DNA of 64,000 nt from Epidermidibacterium keratini (GCF_009834025.1 NZ_CP047156.1:868001-932000); one strand, 5' to 3'. Numbered from the stretch's first letter, positions 52,333 to 61,697 are shown. Translations and numbers: made by a program. The notes: generated by a model not told the origin, from the letters alone.

Positions 52333-53157
52333 CTACTCCAGCGGCGCGTCCGGTGGCGGCGGGTCGTCGAGCCCGTGCTGGTGCCGGTCGCGGATATGCG
52401 CGACCACCTCGTCGGGATCGTCGGTGAGATACAGCAGATCCAGGTCACCGTCGCTGATCCGGCCGTCGGCCTGCATCTTCTCGCGCAGCCAGTCGACGAG
52501 CCCCTGCCAGAAGGAGACTCCGACGAGTACGACGGGGAACCGGGTGATCTTGCGCGTCTGGATCAGCGTCAACGCTTCGAAGAGTTCGTCCATCGTGCCG
52601 AAGCCGCCGGGCAGGATCACGAACGCCTGGGAGTACTTCACGAACATCGTCTTGCGCACGAAGAAGTAGCGGAAGTTGATGCCGAGGTCGACCCAGTCGT
52701 TGAGCCGCTGCTCAAAGGGCAGCTCGATACCGAGCCCGATGCTGAGCCCGCCGGCCTCCTGCGCACCGCGGTTGGCCGCTTCCATCGCTCCCGGGCCGCC
52801 GCCGGTGATGACGGCGTACCCGGCGTCTGCCAGCGCTGCGCCGATGCGTACGCCGAGCTCGTACTCGGGGCTGTCTCGCGGGGTGCGTGCCGAGCCGAAG
52901 ACGCTGACCGCCGTCGGAACCTCCGAGAGCAGCCCGAAGCCCTCGACGAACTCGGACTGGATCCGCAGGACTCGCCATGGGTCGGTGTGCACCCAGTCGC
53001 TCGGTCCGCGGTCTTCAAGCAGCCGCTGATCGGTGGTGCTCGCCGTCACCTGGTCGCGCCGCAGCCGGACCGGGCCGCGCTGACGTTCGTGGACTTTGCC
53101 TTCCTCGCTGGTATCGGCGGGTGGCGGGTTCTGGCGGTCGGGATCAACGGAAGTCAT
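52333..53157 (-). CDS. LOG-like TIGR00730 Rossmann-fold protein (Rv1205 type)
   Basis: A 274-residue protein with the lysine-decarboxylase-like fold: VFGSARTPRDSPEYELG, TGGGPGAMEAANRGA, and the diagnostic PGGFGTMDELFE at about 195-206. The family includes cytokinin-activating LOG phosphoribohydrolases that cleave nucleoside monophosphates. M. tuberculosis Rv1205 has this activity. The ~60-residue N-terminal extension is polar. Confidence 0.88.
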   Translation of the reverse strand: MTSVDPDRQNPPPADTSEEGKVHERQRGPVRLRRDQVTASTTDQRLLEDRGPSDWVHTDPWRVLRIQSEFVEGFGLLSEVPTAVSVFGSARTPRDSPEYELGVRIGAALADAGYAVITGGGPGAMEAANRGAQEAGGLSIGLGIELPFEQRLNDWVDLGINFRYFFVRKTMFVKYSQAFVILPGGFGTMDELFEALTLIQTRKITRFPVVLVGVSFWQGLVDWLREKMQADGRISDGDLDLLYLTDDPDEVVAHIRDRHQHGLDDPPPPDAPLE

Positions 53158-53218
53158 ACCCGATACCGTACTGATTGCAGCGGTCCGGCGGCGCGAGATG
53201 AGGACGAGGAGCAGATGA

Positions 53219-53953
53219 ATGACCGATGAAGACCTGCGGCGTACGACCTACTACGGCGACCGGCCGACGTCATCGCAGCCGCGACCGGAGCGCGCCGGCG
53301 AACGCGCCGACCGACGCAGCGAGTCCGCGCCCGAGCCGCTCAAGGTAGCGGTCATCTACTACTCCGCGACCGGCAGCGTGCACGAGTTGGCGCAGTCGGT
53401 TGCCCAGGGTGCCCGCGACGCAGGCGGCAGCGTGCGGGTCGTCCGCGTGCGCGAGACCGCTCCCCCGGAGGCGATCGAAGCCAACGCGCAGTGGCGAGCT
53501 CACCTGCGCGATACCCATGCGGTTCCGATCGCTTCGCTCGGCGACGTCGAAGCGGCCGACGTACTCGTCCTCGGATCGCCGACTCGCTTCGGACATGTCA
53601 GCTCGCAGCTGCAGGCGTTCATCGACACGTGGGGTCCGCTGTGGGGCGACAACGCGTTTGCCGACAAGGTGTTTGCCGCGTTCACGTCGTCGGCGACTCG
53701 GCACGGCGGCCAGGAGACGACCTTGATGTCGATCTATACAACCGTGTGCCATCTCGGCGGCATCATCGTCCCGCCCGGATACACCGACCCTGCTCAGTTC
53801 GCGACCGGAAACCCCTACGGCGCATCGAGTACGTCGGACAACGGCCAGCGTCCGCCGACCGAGGAAGACCTGCGCGGCGCGTGGGTCACCGGACATCGAG
53901 CGGTCCGAGTTGCGCGCGAGCTCGCCGCCGGCCGCCGCGTCCTCGGCGCGTGA
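53219..53953 (+). CDS. wrbA: WrbA-like NAD(P)H:quinone oxidoreductase (flavodoxin fold)
   Basis: A 244-residue flavoprotein: a ~37-residue polar extension, then KVAVIYYSATGSVHELAQSV (FMN-phosphate loop), SPTRFGHVSSQLQAFID, and SSATRHGGQETT with TTVCHLGGIIVPPGYT at the dimer and quinone site. It reduces quinones by two electrons, limiting redox cycling. GAGGAG precedes the ATG at 53219. Confidence 0.9.
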   Translation: MTDEDLRRTTYYGDRPTSSQPRPERAGERADRRSESAPEPLKVAVIYYSATGSVHELAQSVAQGARDAGGSVRVVRVRETAPPEAIEANAQWRAHLRDTHAVPIASLGDVEAADVLVLGSPTRFGHVSSQLQAFIDTWGPLWGDNAFADKVFAAFTSSATRHGGQETTLMSIYTTVCHLGGIIVPPGYTDPAQFATGNPYGASSTSDNGQRPPTEEDLRGAWVTGHRAVRVARELAAGRRVLGA

Positions 53954-54008
53954 GAATTCTTCTGGCAAATACGGGAACTGGGCCGACTGATCCGCCATCA
54001 TCACTGCT

Positions 54009-54668
54009 ATGACTACCCGTAAGGCGGCGGTTGCCGCGCTCTCGACGTGCGTCCTGGTGGCGCTCTCAGCCTGCAGCGGCGGCTCCGACTCCAACGACTC
54101 CAAGGACGCGGCGACCTCGTCCAGCGCGCCGAGCACAAGCTCAGGTTCAACCGACTCGACCGAGTCAGGCTCGGCGACGGAGTCCTACGACCCGAGCGCG
54201 ACGACCGGCCGCGAGCCGATCCCGAGCACGCAGCCAGACGGCTTCGATGCCGACGACCTGTCGAAGGTCTACAAGTTCGGCTACATCCTCAGCTATGTCA
54301 ACAAGTACCCGGGCTGGATCGTGCTGACCGCCGATGCGCCGGAGTACGACGCCGCCTACGGCGGATATCGGGTGCCGGTCTACTTCAACGCGTACGGCGG
54401 CTCCGACATCATCCTGCGCTCGGAGTGGTCGCTGGAAGTCAACGGGCAGAAGACCGTCGCGTCCGTCTCGCCGCCAGCTGATCCAGCCGCCGCGATCACC
54501 TGGATGCCGGAGCGTACGCCGATCGGCAACCATCCCGAGGCGACCAGCAACGTGCTGCTGGCCGACATCCTCTTCGTGATGCCGCAAACCGACCAGCCGA
54601 TCACGATGCGCTACGACAACGTCGATGGCGACGTCCACGCCACCTGGCGGGCGGACGGCGAGGGCTAG
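54009..54668 (+). CDS. Secreted lipoprotein of unknown function
   Basis: A 219-residue protein with a lipobox: signal AAVAALSTCVLVALSAC, so Cys22 would be lipidated and anchored to the outer face of the membrane. A Ser/Thr-rich linker (about 23-66) follows, then a ~150-residue folded domain (VYKFGYILSYVNKYPGWIV, DIILRSEWSLEVNG, DILFVMPQTDQPITMRYD). No family recognised; the domain looks like a beta-sandwich. No Shine-Dalgarno is seen. A GGCCCC hairpin follows. Confidence 0.8.
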   Translation: MTTRKAAVAALSTCVLVALSACSGGSDSNDSKDAATSSSAPSTSSGSTDSTESGSATESYDPSATTGREPIPSTQPDGFDADDLSKVYKFGYILSYVNKYPGWIVLTADAPEYDAAYGGYRVPVYFNAYGGSDIILRSEWSLEVNGQKTVASVSPPADPAAAITWMPERTPIGNHPEATSNVLLADILFVMPQTDQPITMRYDNVDGDVHATWRADGEG

Positions 54669-54716
54669 CAGCGACCGGCCGAGCGTCTTCGTCACCAGTG
54701 ATTTCGACGGACGCTC

Positions 54717-54733
54717 AGGCCCCTTGGGGGCCT
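54717..54733. terminator. Short GC hairpin between lipoprotein and dapE
   Basis: AGGCCCC (54717-54723), TTG, GGGGCCT (54727-54733), between convergent genes, 48 bp after the lipoprotein stop. No U-tract is seen on either side. Confidence 0.5.
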
Positions 54734-54772
54734 TCGCTGCTCAATCACCGAGGGGTACCCGGCAGGTGAGGG

Positions 54773-55858
54773 CTAGTACGGCGTCGTGAGGTAGTCGCGC
54801 AGCACCCGCTCGCCCTCAGTGATCAGGTCGGTCTGCGCTGACTCCTCCTGCTTGTGCGCGAGGTTCGGATCGCCTGGGCCGTAGTTGATCGCGGGAATCT
54901 TGAACGCGGCAAACCGCGAGACGTCGGTCCAGCCGTACTTCGCACTGACCTCTCCCCCGACGTGGCCCGCGAACGTCGCGAGCACTGGATCGGAGAGTGC
55001 GGGTACGGCGGCCGGTGCACTATCGGTGATCTCCACCTCGAAGCCGGTGAAGAACTCCTGCAGGAACGCCTCGGCGTCGGCGACGCTGCGGTGCGGTGCG
55101 AAGCGGAAGTTGACGGTCACCGTGCACTCGTCCGGGATGATGTTTCCGGCGATGCCGCCCTCGATGCGGACCGCGTTCAGGCCCTCGCGGTACTCGATCC
55201 CGTCGATGTCGACGCGCTCGGGCTGGTAGTCAGCAAGTCGCTGCAAGATAGGCGCGGCTGCGTGGATCGCGTTATCGCCCAGCCAAGCGCGGGCGGAGTG
55301 AGCGCGGGTGCCGCGGGTGGTGACGACCGCGCGCATGGTGCCCTGGCACCCGGCCTCCAGGAGCCCGTTGGTCGGCTCCAGCAGGATCGCCAGGTCGCCG
55401 TACAGCCAGTGCCGGTACTCGCGCGCGATCCGGCCCAGCCCGTTCTTGGTGGCCTCGACTTCCTCGTTGTCATAGAAGATGTAGGTCAGCTCGTACGGCG
55501 AGTCGGTGAGCGTTGCGGCGAGCTTCAGCATCAACGCGTCGCCGGACTTCATATCCGACGTACCGCAGCCATAGATGCGATCGCCCTCGATCCGCGACGG
55601 CAGGTTGCCCGCGACTGGCACGGTGTCGATGTGCCCGGCGAGTACGACGCGGCGGTCCTTGCCGCCTTCGGTGCGGGCCATGACCGCATCGCCGGTCCGG
55701 ATGACCTCCAGGTGCCCGGCAGCTCGCAACTGCTGCTCGATCGCGTCGGCGAGCGCACGCTCGTTGCCGGAGACCGACTCGATATCGACGATCTGAGCGG
55801 TGATCGCGACGACGTCGGCGGTCAGGTCCAAGGTGGGGGTGGTTTGATCTGCACTCAC
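54773..55858 (-). CDS. dapE: Succinyl-diaminopimelate desuccinylase
   Basis: A 361-residue M20 amidase: [17 protein letters not shown] (His/Asp ligands), [30 protein letters not shown] (Glu-Glu) and the C-terminal metal His in [13 protein letters not shown]. It releases LL-DAP for lysine and peptidoglycan. It is divergent from dapD, and dapC lies 2 kb away, so the succinylase branch is complete here except dapF. Confidence 0.93.
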   Translation of the reverse strand: MSADQTTPTLDLTADVVAITAQIVDIESVSGNERALADAIEQQLRAAGHLEVIRTGDAVMARTEGGKDRRVVLAGHIDTVPVAGNLPSRIEGDRIYGCGTSDMKSGDALMLKLAATLTDSPYELTYIFYDNEEVEATKNGLGRIAREYRHWLYGDLAILLEPTNGLLEAGCQGTMRAVVTTRGTRAHSARAWLGDNAIHAAAPILQRLADYQPERVDIDGIEYREGLNAVRIEGGIAGNIIPDECTVTVNFRFAPHRSVADAEAFLQEFFTGFEVEITDSAPAAVPALSDPVLATFAGHVGGEVSAKYGWTDVSRFAAFKIPAINYGPGDPNLAHKQEESAQTDLITEGERVLRDYLTTPY

Positions 55859-55942
55859 CGCCCGAGACTATCGGCCACCGCCCGCGGGCGAGCCGCTCGG
55901 TAGGCTGGGTAAGTCGTATCGCCGTCCTTCTTGGAGAATCTC

Positions 55943-56908
55943 GTGCCCGCGCTGTCCTCTGCCGCCACCGCTACCGGCCTCGCCACGCTGACCGCCGACG
56001 GCGCCGTACTCGACGTCTGGTTCCCGCAGCCTGAGCTCGCTGACTCGGCGACGTCGGGTACGACGGAGCTGGCGGCCGGCGACGTCCCTGAGGAGCTCGC
56101 CTCGCTCGTCGGCCTCGCTGGGGATGACGAAGACCGCGGCGTGCGGCAGGTCGTCGTACGCACCGAGATCGCCTCGCTCGCAGACAAGCCGGCTGATGCC
56201 TACGACGCCTACCTGCGCCTGCACCTGCTCTCAGCGCGGGTCATCAAGCCGCACGAGGCAACCATGGACGGCATCTTCGGCGCCCTCACCAACGTCGTGT
56301 GGACCAACTACGGCCCGTGCCCGGTGGAGGGCTTCGAGCTCACCCGCGCGCGGCTGCGCGCCCGCGGACCGGTCGTCGTCTACGGCGTCGACAAGTTTCC
56401 GCGCATGGTCGACTACGTCATGCCGTCCGGCGTACGCATCGCCGACGCCGACCGGGTGCGCCTGGGCGCCCACCTTGCCGAGGGTACGACGGTGATGCAC
56501 GAGGGATTCGTGAACTTCAACGCCGGCACCCTCGGCTCCTCCATGGTCGAGGGCCGGATCAGCGCCGGTGTGGTCGTCGACGAAGGCTCGGACATCGGCG
56601 GCGGCGCGTCGATCATGGGCACGCTGTCCGGCGGCGGCACCGAGACCATCCGGATCGGCAAGCGCTGCTTGATCGGCGCCAACGGCGGCGTCGGGATCTC
56701 TCTCGGCGACGACTGCATCGTCGAGGCCGGTTGCTATGTGACCGGCGGGACCGTGGTGACGATGCCGGACGGTTCGACCAAGAAGGGCCGCGAGCTGTCC
56801 GGACAGTCCGGGCTGCTCTACATCCGCAACAGCGTCACCGGCGCGATCGAAGCGCGCGCACGCAAGGGCGAAGGGATCGCCCTGAACGAGGCCCTGCACT
56901 CCAACTAG
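55943..56908 (+). CDS. dapD: Tetrahydrodipicolinate N-succinyltransferase
   Basis: A 321-residue actinobacterial DapD: N-terminal helical part, then a left-handed beta-helix ([58 protein letters not shown]) and a C-terminal [13 protein letters not shown]. It succinylates tetrahydrodipicolinate using succinyl-CoA. The GTG at 55943 with GGAG seven bases before it is preferred over a TTG at 55931 that lies in the ribosome-binding site. Confidence 0.94.
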   Translation: MPALSSAATATGLATLTADGAVLDVWFPQPELADSATSGTTELAAGDVPEELASLVGLAGDDEDRGVRQVVVRTEIASLADKPADAYDAYLRLHLLSARVIKPHEATMDGIFGALTNVVWTNYGPCPVEGFELTRARLRARGPVVVYGVDKFPRMVDYVMPSGVRIADADRVRLGAHLAEGTTVMHEGFVNFNAGTLGSSMVEGRISAGVVVDEGSDIGGGASIMGTLSGGGTETIRIGKRCLIGANGGVGISLGDDCIVEAGCYVTGGTVVTMPDGSTKKGRELSGQSGLLYIRNSVTGAIEARARKGEGIALNEALHSN

Positions 56909-56934
56909 CCGAGATCGCGTCCGGCCACGACGGG

Positions 56935-57756
56935 CTAGCGCGCGAAGTTGGGTTTGCGCTTCTCCACGAATGCCGCGACCGCTTCGCGGTGATCGTCGGT
57001 GGTTCCGCGGTCAAGGTGGCGCTGCACCTCGGCGTGCATCGAGGCGAACAGATCATTGGTCTGCGCCTCGATGAGGTTCTGCTTCATCGCCGCGAGCGTG
57101 CCACGCGAGCCGTCGGCAAGCTGGCGGGCCAGCTCGGTGGTCTTGGCCTCGAGCTCCTCGACGCCGACCACCCAGTTGAGCAGCCCCAGATCGAGCAGAT
57201 CCTCGCCGCGAAGGCGGTCGTTGAAGAACAGGTACTGCCGGGCGCGGGCCGGACCGACGAGCTGGTTGAGCAGCCACGTCACGCCGTAGTCACCAGAGAG
57301 CGCCACCCCGCCGAACGCGGTTGCCATGACCGTCTTCGGCGTGCCGATGCGTACGTCGGCCGACAGCGCGAAGCCGAGGCCAGCGCCGGCAGCGGCACCT
57401 GGTACGGCGGCGATCACCGGTTTCGGATACGTGTAGATCGCACCGACGGTGGCTTTCTGGTTTTCGCGCTGCGACTCGACCTTGGCCGGGTCGACCTGTC
57501 CCGACGTACCGCCGGCTCCACCGCGCTCGTTGAAGCCCTTGACGTCACCGCCGGCGCAGAAGTGTCCGCCCGCGCCGGTTACCACGACCACCCCGACGTC
57601 GTCGGAGTCTTTCCACAGCCCGAGCGTCGCAGCGAGCGCCGACATCATCTGATCGCTCATTGCGTTGCGCCGGTCGGGGCGGTTGAAGGTGATAGTGCCG
57701 ACCCCGTCGGTCAGGTCGGCCAGTAGGTCGGTGGTGCCAGTGTCAACGTCGGCCAT
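56935..57756 (-). CDS. Enoyl-CoA hydratase/isomerase (crotonase) family
   Basis: A 273-residue crotonase: GVGTITFNRPDRRNAMSDQM, oxyanion segments AGGHFCAGGDVKGF and AVPGAAAGAGLGFALSADV, and active-site ALSGDYGVTWLLNQLVG. The usual catalytic glutamates are not both present, so an isomerase or a divergent hydratase is possible. GAGGAGG precedes the ATG. It follows dapC by 45 bp on the same strand, although the chemistry is unrelated. Confidence 0.87.
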   Translation of the reverse strand: MADVDTGTTDLLADLTDGVGTITFNRPDRRNAMSDQMMSALAATLGLWKDSDDVGVVVVTGAGGHFCAGGDVKGFNERGGAGGTSGQVDPAKVESQRENQKATVGAIYTYPKPVIAAVPGAAAGAGLGFALSADVRIGTPKTVMATAFGGVALSGDYGVTWLLNQLVGPARARQYLFFNDRLRGEDLLDLGLLNWVVGVEELEAKTTELARQLADGSRGTLAAMKQNLIEAQTNDLFASMHAEVQRHLDRGTTDDHREAVAAFVEKRKPNFAR

Positions 57757-57801
57757 GCGGTCCTCCTCTGCAGGCGCTGGCCGCGGGCACGGCGCAGCGG
57801 T

Positions 57802-58899
57802 TTAGCTAGCTCGAAGCCGACGCGCCGCCTCGGCGATCGCGTCGTCCGTTCCCGTGAGCGCGACCCGCACATGTTGCGCACCGGTCGGGCCGTAGAAACT
57901 CCCCGGAGCGACCAGGATCCCTCTAGTAGCAAGGAAGTCCACGGTCTCCCAGCAGTCCTCACCGCGAGTCGACCAGAGATAGAGGCCAGCCTCGCTGTGA
58001 TCGATGGTGAATCCGGCATCGATCAGAGCCGTGCTCAGCACCCTACGCCGCTGCGCATAGCGCGCACGCTGCTGCTCGACATGAGCGTCATCGGAGTACG
58101 CCGCGATCATCGCCTCCTGCACCGGCCGAGGCACCAGAAAGCCCAGGTGCTTGCGCACTTCGGTGAGCCGGGAGATGAGCGCCGGGTCGCCCATCACGAA
58201 GCCGCCGCGCAACCCGGCGAAGTTGGAGCGCTTCGACAGCGAGTGCACCGCAAGCACTCCGTCGAAGGAGTCGCCGCGCACGTCGGGATGCAGCACCGAC
58301 AGCGGTCGCTCATCGCCGTAGTAGAGATCGAGGTAGCACTCGTCGCTCGCGAGGATCGTGCCGCGTCGGCGCGACTCATCGACCATCTTGCGCAGGTGAT
58401 CTGCGCCGAGCACCCGGCCGGTGGGGTTGGACGGCGAGTTGACCCAGCACAGCGCCACCGGCGCCGGTCCGAGACGGGTGTAGCCATCGGCGGCGATGCT
58501 CTCGGCACCGGCAAAGGCAGCCGACACGGCGTACGTCGGGTAGGCCAGCTCGGGGATCATCACCGTATCGCCGGCGCCAATGCCAAGCAGCGTCGGCAAC
58601 GTGCCGATGAACTCCTTGGTGCCGATGACCGGCAGCACCATGTCTTCGGTCAGCCCGGTGATGCCGTAGAGGCGCTCAGCGGCCTCGACCAGCGCCGACC
58701 GCAGCGGCGGGATACCGATGGTGGGCGGGTATCCCGGCGCGTCAGCGGCCTTGCGCACCGCTTCCTGGACGACCTCTGGGGTGGAGTCGACCGGCGTACC
58801 GATCGAGAGGTCAACGATGCCACCGGGGTAGGCCCGCGCCTTGTCGCCGTACGGCGCGAGGGTGTCCCAGGGGAAGTCTGGGAGCGCGATCTCGCGCAT
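57802..58899 (-). CDS. dapC: Succinyldiaminopimelate aminotransferase
   Basis: A 365-residue fold-type I PLP enzyme: DLSIGTPVDSTPEVV, PSNPTGRVLGADHL, ASDECYLDLYYG and the PLP lysine in HSLSKRSNFAGLRGG. The start overlaps the stop of fdxA by one base (TAATG). The fdxA-dapC pair is conserved in actinobacteria (as Rv1177-Rv1178), which supports the DapC call over other class I aminotransferases. Confidence 0.92.
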   Translation of the reverse strand: MREIALPDFPWDTLAPYGDKARAYPGGIVDLSIGTPVDSTPEVVQEAVRKAADAPGYPPTIGIPPLRSALVEAAERLYGITGLTEDMVLPVIGTKEFIGTLPTLLGIGAGDTVMIPELAYPTYAVSAAFAGAESIAADGYTRLGPAPVALCWVNSPSNPTGRVLGADHLRKMVDESRRRGTILASDECYLDLYYGDERPLSVLHPDVRGDSFDGVLAVHSLSKRSNFAGLRGGFVMGDPALISRLTEVRKHLGFLVPRPVQEAMIAAYSDDAHVEQQRARYAQRRRVLSTALIDAGFTIDHSEAGLYLWSTRGEDCWETVDFLATRGILVAPGSFYGPTGAQHVRVALTGTDDAIAEAARRLRAS

Positions 58900-59219
58900 T
58901 ACTCAGCTTGCGGCGGCAATGCCGCGACCACCGGATGGTCGAAGTTCTGCTTGCCGATCTTGGAGGCGCCGCCGGGCGAACCGAGCTCGTTGAAGAAGTC
59001 GACGTTGACGTCGTAGTACTGCTTCCACTGCTCCGGAACGTCGTCTTCGTAGTAGATCGCCTCGACGGGGCAGACCGGCTCACAGGCACCGCAGTCCACA
59101 CACTCGTCAGGGTGGATGTAGAGCATCCGCTCGCCCTCGTAGATGCAGTCCACCGGACACTCTTCGATGCACGCCTTGTCGAGTACGTCGACACATGGCA
59201 GCGCGATCACATAGGTCAC
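58899..59219 (-). CDS. fdxA: 7Fe-8S ferredoxin
   Basis: A 106-residue ferredoxin: CIEECPVDCIYEG with the modified 3Fe-4S cluster spacing and CVDCGACEPVCPVEAI for the 4Fe-4S cluster, full family length with C-terminal tail. The GTG start at 59217-59219 has AGAGGA at suitable spacing. It transfers electrons to, for example, P450s; the coupled dapC has no known electron need. Confidence 0.94.
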   Translation of the reverse strand: MTYVIALPCVDVLDKACIEECPVDCIYEGERMLYIHPDECVDCGACEPVCPVEAIYYEDDVPEQWKQYYDVNVDFFNELGSPGGASKIGKQNFDHPVVAALPPQAE

Positions 59220-59382
59220 CGAACATTCCTCTTCTCTGGCGCTTCGATCACATGACGGGCCAGCATGCGATCTCCTCACCCTAGTATCGCTTGTGGACGT
59301 GCCCTGATGACGTAGGGGGCGTGCAGTGTTGATGACGACTCCTCGCAGCGCCGCGAGGGGTCGTCGCCGCGAGAGGAGCCGC

Positions 59383-59943
59383 ATGAACCTGTTGGTCTTC
59401 ATTGGCAGTCTTCGCGCCGACTCGGTCACCGCGAAGGTAGCTGAGTTTGCGATTGCCCAGACCCCCGACGACGTACACGTGCGGGTGTGGGACCAGATCG
59501 CCGAACTCCCCCACTACAACGAGGATTTTGAGGGTGATGATCTGCCGGCAGTCGGGTCGCAGCTGCGCGAGGCGATCGCTGCGGCTGATGCACTGCTGTT
59601 GGTGACGCCGGAGTACAACGGAGCCCTGCCAAGCGGTCTGAAGAACGTCATCGACTGGGCATCGCGCCCATACGGCGCGGCGGCGATCAAGGGCAAGCCG
59701 ACCGGCATCATCGGCACCAGCCGCTCGTCGCGCGCCGCTCAGTGGTCACGCGAGAATGCCGCGCGTTCGCTGGAGATCGCGGGCGCCGACGTACTGCCGG
59801 ACACCGTGGGTGTGGGCTCGCATTTCGAGACCGTCACCGATCAGGGCCCGACCGACGAGGCGACGATTGCGGCGATCAAGTCACTGCTGGCTCACCTGCA
59901 GCGCGCCGCCGAGCAGACCCGCAGCACCGCATCGCGCGGCTAG
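59383..59943 (+). CDS. NADPH-dependent FMN reductase
   Basis: A 186-residue flavodoxin-like reductase: MNLLVFIGSLRADSVTAKVA for FMN phosphate, LLLVTPEYNGALPSGLKNVIDW as the family signature (PEYNGxxPxxLKNxxDW), and IGTSRSSRAAQ. The ATG at 59383 has GAGAGGAG at ideal spacing. It could supply reduced flavin to monooxygenases or reduce quinones. Its stop overlaps the next convergent gene by 4 bp. Confidence 0.9.
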   Translation: MNLLVFIGSLRADSVTAKVAEFAIAQTPDDVHVRVWDQIAELPHYNEDFEGDDLPAVGSQLREAIAAADALLLVTPEYNGALPSGLKNVIDWASRPYGAAAIKGKPTGIIGTSRSSRAAQWSRENAARSLEIAGADVLPDTVGVGSHFETVTDQGPTDEATIAAIKSLLAHLQRAAEQTRSTASRG

Positions 59944-60389
59944 CTGTCGCCGGGCCGGGTTGCCCCGCGGCGGAAGGAGCTCAGCTCGGTGCGCGCGAGT
60001 ACGACGCCGATCACGGCCGTCATCGCCCCGATTCCCAGATATAGCAGGCTGATCGCCGCGCTGTAGCTGTTGCTCGGCAGCAGCAGGTCACCGCCGCTTC
60101 GCGGTGTGGCGGCGACGACGGCGAGCACGATCCAAATCGCGGCCGGCAGGTAGCGCGTCCAAGGGATCCCGACCCCTCGGGCAAACACCTTTGGCAGCGC
60201 GAGGTTGATGATGGCGACGAGCAGCAGTGAGATGGGCACTAAGAACCCGGTGCCGACCTCAAGCGGGACGAGCGCAATGGTGAGCAGGTTGAGCAGGACG
60301 CAGACGAACGTCCAGACGACGGCGCTCAGCCAACCAATGACGCCTGGAGAGCGCACTTGCTCAGCAGCGTCGGTAGGTGCCTGGGTCAC
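59940..60389 (-). CDS. Four-helix membrane protein of unknown function
   Basis: About 149 residues with four hydrophobic helices (VIGWLSAVVWTFVCVLLNLL, FLVPISLLLVAIINLALP, RYLPAAIWIVLAVVA, ISLLYLGIGAMTAVIGVVL) and short loops. GTG at 60387-60389 is the likely start, though no good ribosome-binding site is visible. No family recognised. Confidence 0.65.
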   Translation of the reverse strand: MTQAPTDAAEQVRSPGVIGWLSAVVWTFVCVLLNLLTIALVPLEVGTGFLVPISLLLVAIINLALPKVFARGVGIPWTRYLPAAIWIVLAVVAATPRSGGDLLLPSNSYSAAISLLYLGIGAMTAVIGVVLARTELSSFRRGATRPGDS

Positions 60390-60418
60390 CTGGTGAGGAT
60401 ACCGGCCCGAACACACAG

Positions 60419-60454
60419 TTCGGCGGCGTCCTCGACAGGGAGGACGCCGCCGAA
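60419..60454. terminator. 15-bp hairpin terminator after the secreted peptide gene
   Basis: TTCGGCGGCGTCCTC (60419-60433) pairs perfectly with 60440-60454, loop GACAGG. It lies 28 bp after the stop of the small peptide gene, which supports a separate transcript for it. Confidence 0.75.
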
Positions 60455-60482
60455 TCTGTAGAAATCGTCAGAGCGGCTGTAC

Positions 60483-60611
60483 TTATCGGGGGCTCCAGCA
60501 GACTCCGCATGCCTGTGGTGCGGACTGCTGTGCCGTGCCAGCCGCCGTGACGGCGACCGATCCAAAGCCCAGAGCCGCAACCGCGCAAATGCTAGCAACG
60601 ATTCGCCTCAT
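60483..60611 (-). CDS. 42-residue secreted peptide with CGVC motif
   Basis: ATG at 60609-60611, stop at 60483-60485. MRRIVASICAVAALGF is a textbook signal start: two Arg, a hydrophobic core, then VTAAGTA as an AxA cleavage site. The mature peptide would be about 15 residues, QQSAPQACGVCWSPR, with two cysteines (CxxC) that may form a disulfide. GAGAAGGAG precedes the start at good spacing and a perfect hairpin follows, so it is very probably expressed. No precursor family recognised. The regulator at 60864 lies upstream on the same strand. It might be a signal or antimicrobial peptide. Confidence 0.65.
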   Translation of the reverse strand: MRRIVASICAVAALGFGSVAVTAAGTAQQSAPQACGVCWSPR

Positions 60612-60690
60612 GGTTGCTCCTTCTCTTCGGTCGTTTAATGCGCGTGGGCGATGCCTCGGGGGGATGTGACATTTCGCCCGTGAACGACGT

Positions 60691-60711
60691 TGACATCGGG
60701 GGGATTAACGT
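60691..60711. repeat. Single degenerate copy of the 21-bp unit
   Basis: Matches the locus 1 unit form at about 17 of 21 positions, including the whole GGATTAACGT part. It lies 80 bp upstream of the secreted peptide start, in that gene's probable promoter region. It is a lone copy, so chance similarity is not excluded. Confidence 0.45.
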
Positions 60712-60798
60712 CGCTGGACCCATAAGACAACGAACGAACCGGAGCCGCCAGGCTTATCTAGCGTCGTGACCGGAACCGGTCACCAGGCCCCACAGCCT

Positions 60799-60814
60799 CT
60801 TGACAATTATCAAG
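60799..60814. promoter_or_regulatory. CTTGA-N6-TCAAG inverted repeat upstream of the peptide gene
   Basis: CTTGA (60799-60803) and TCAAG (60810-60814), 6 bp apart, followed by GGCA-N9-TGCC (60814-60830). It lies in the 252-bp gap between the LuxR-type gene and the peptide gene, an AT-richer stretch. It is a candidate operator for the regulator. Confidence 0.4.
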
Positions 60815-60863
60815 GCATGGCAATAATGCCGCACTGCGCCAGCAGGAACGGACTAGGTTGCGC

Positions 60864-61697
60864 TCAGAGCCACCCGCGCTCGACGGCACGCACGCCGGCC
60901 TGGAACCGGCTGACCGCCTGCAAACGCTCCATCACCGAGGAGACATACCGGCGGAAGGTGCGCTCGCTGACCGCGAGCCGTTTTGCAGCGACGTCGTCGG
61001 TCAGTCCTAGGGCCATCACCCGGATGACCTTCAACTCCATCTCGGTCGGGCCGTTGTGCGGGTTCGCGGGGTCGATCGCGTCATGGTCGACGCCCCGACG
61101 AAGCATGCTGTGGGCAAGGTGGCGCAGCGGTCGCACCAATACCGGCTCGGAGGTGACGAGCGCACCGAGTGCCTTCTTCGCTGCGACGATGGGCACGATC
61201 GCGTGCGTCCCGTCGGCGACGATGATGCGGTAGGGGACGGCGTCGGCGAAACGGTAGGTGGCTCCGTGCTGGGCCTGTTCGGCGACGTACGAGCGAACAT
61301 AGTCGATCGAGGCAAAAGACGTGGGGTAAACGACCCGCAAATGTACGCCGCGCTCGAGAAGTTTCAAGTCTGCGACGGCACTGCTCTGCAGCATCTCGCG
61401 AGTCGGCACGGCTGAGGAGTGCAGACTCAGGAACTCGTGCTTGGCGCGTTCACCGACCTTCGCGATGTAGTCGCCCAGCTCGTTGAGGTCGGTGATCTTG
61501 CGGACCCGCAGCTCGCGATCCGGCAGATCCTCTGTCAGCAGGCGCTCGAGCGCGGCGCGGCCGCCAAGCACCCGGGCGTCGGCGGCTGAGCCTTGCTTGC
61601 GATGTCGGGTGAGCTCCCGGATGGCCGCGTGCGTCTCGGAGGCCATGCGCTTCTCCGCGTCGGGCTCAGCGACTGCGGCGGCACGGGGTGCGGCCAT
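60864..61697 (-). CDS. LuxR-family transcriptional regulator
   Basis: A 277-residue regulator. The C-terminal LuxR-type helix-turn-helix is at about 215-265 (LKVIRVMALGLTDDVAAKRL, then SERTFRRYVSSVMERLQ). The ~200-residue N-terminal part is neither a receiver nor an AHL domain; with LRVVYPTSFASIDYVR and RIIVADGTHAIVPI it looks like the TrmB/phospholipase-D-like sensor seen in many actinobacterial LuxR regulators, without a readable ligand. It is upstream of the secreted peptide gene on the same strand. A perfect DnaA-box-like TTATCCACA (61766-61774) lies upstream, probably by chance. Confidence 0.85.
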   Translation of the reverse strand: MAAPRAAAVAEPDAEKRMASETHAAIRELTRHRKQGSAADARVLGGRAALERLLTEDLPDRELRVRKITDLNELGDYIAKVGERAKHEFLSLHSSAVPTREMLQSSAVADLKLLERGVHLRVVYPTSFASIDYVRSYVAEQAQHGATYRFADAVPYRIIVADGTHAIVPIVAAKKALGALVTSEPVLVRPLRHLAHSMLRRGVDHDAIDPANPHNGPTEMELKVIRVMALGLTDDVAAKRLAVSERTFRRYVSSVMERLQAVSRFQAGVRAVERGWL

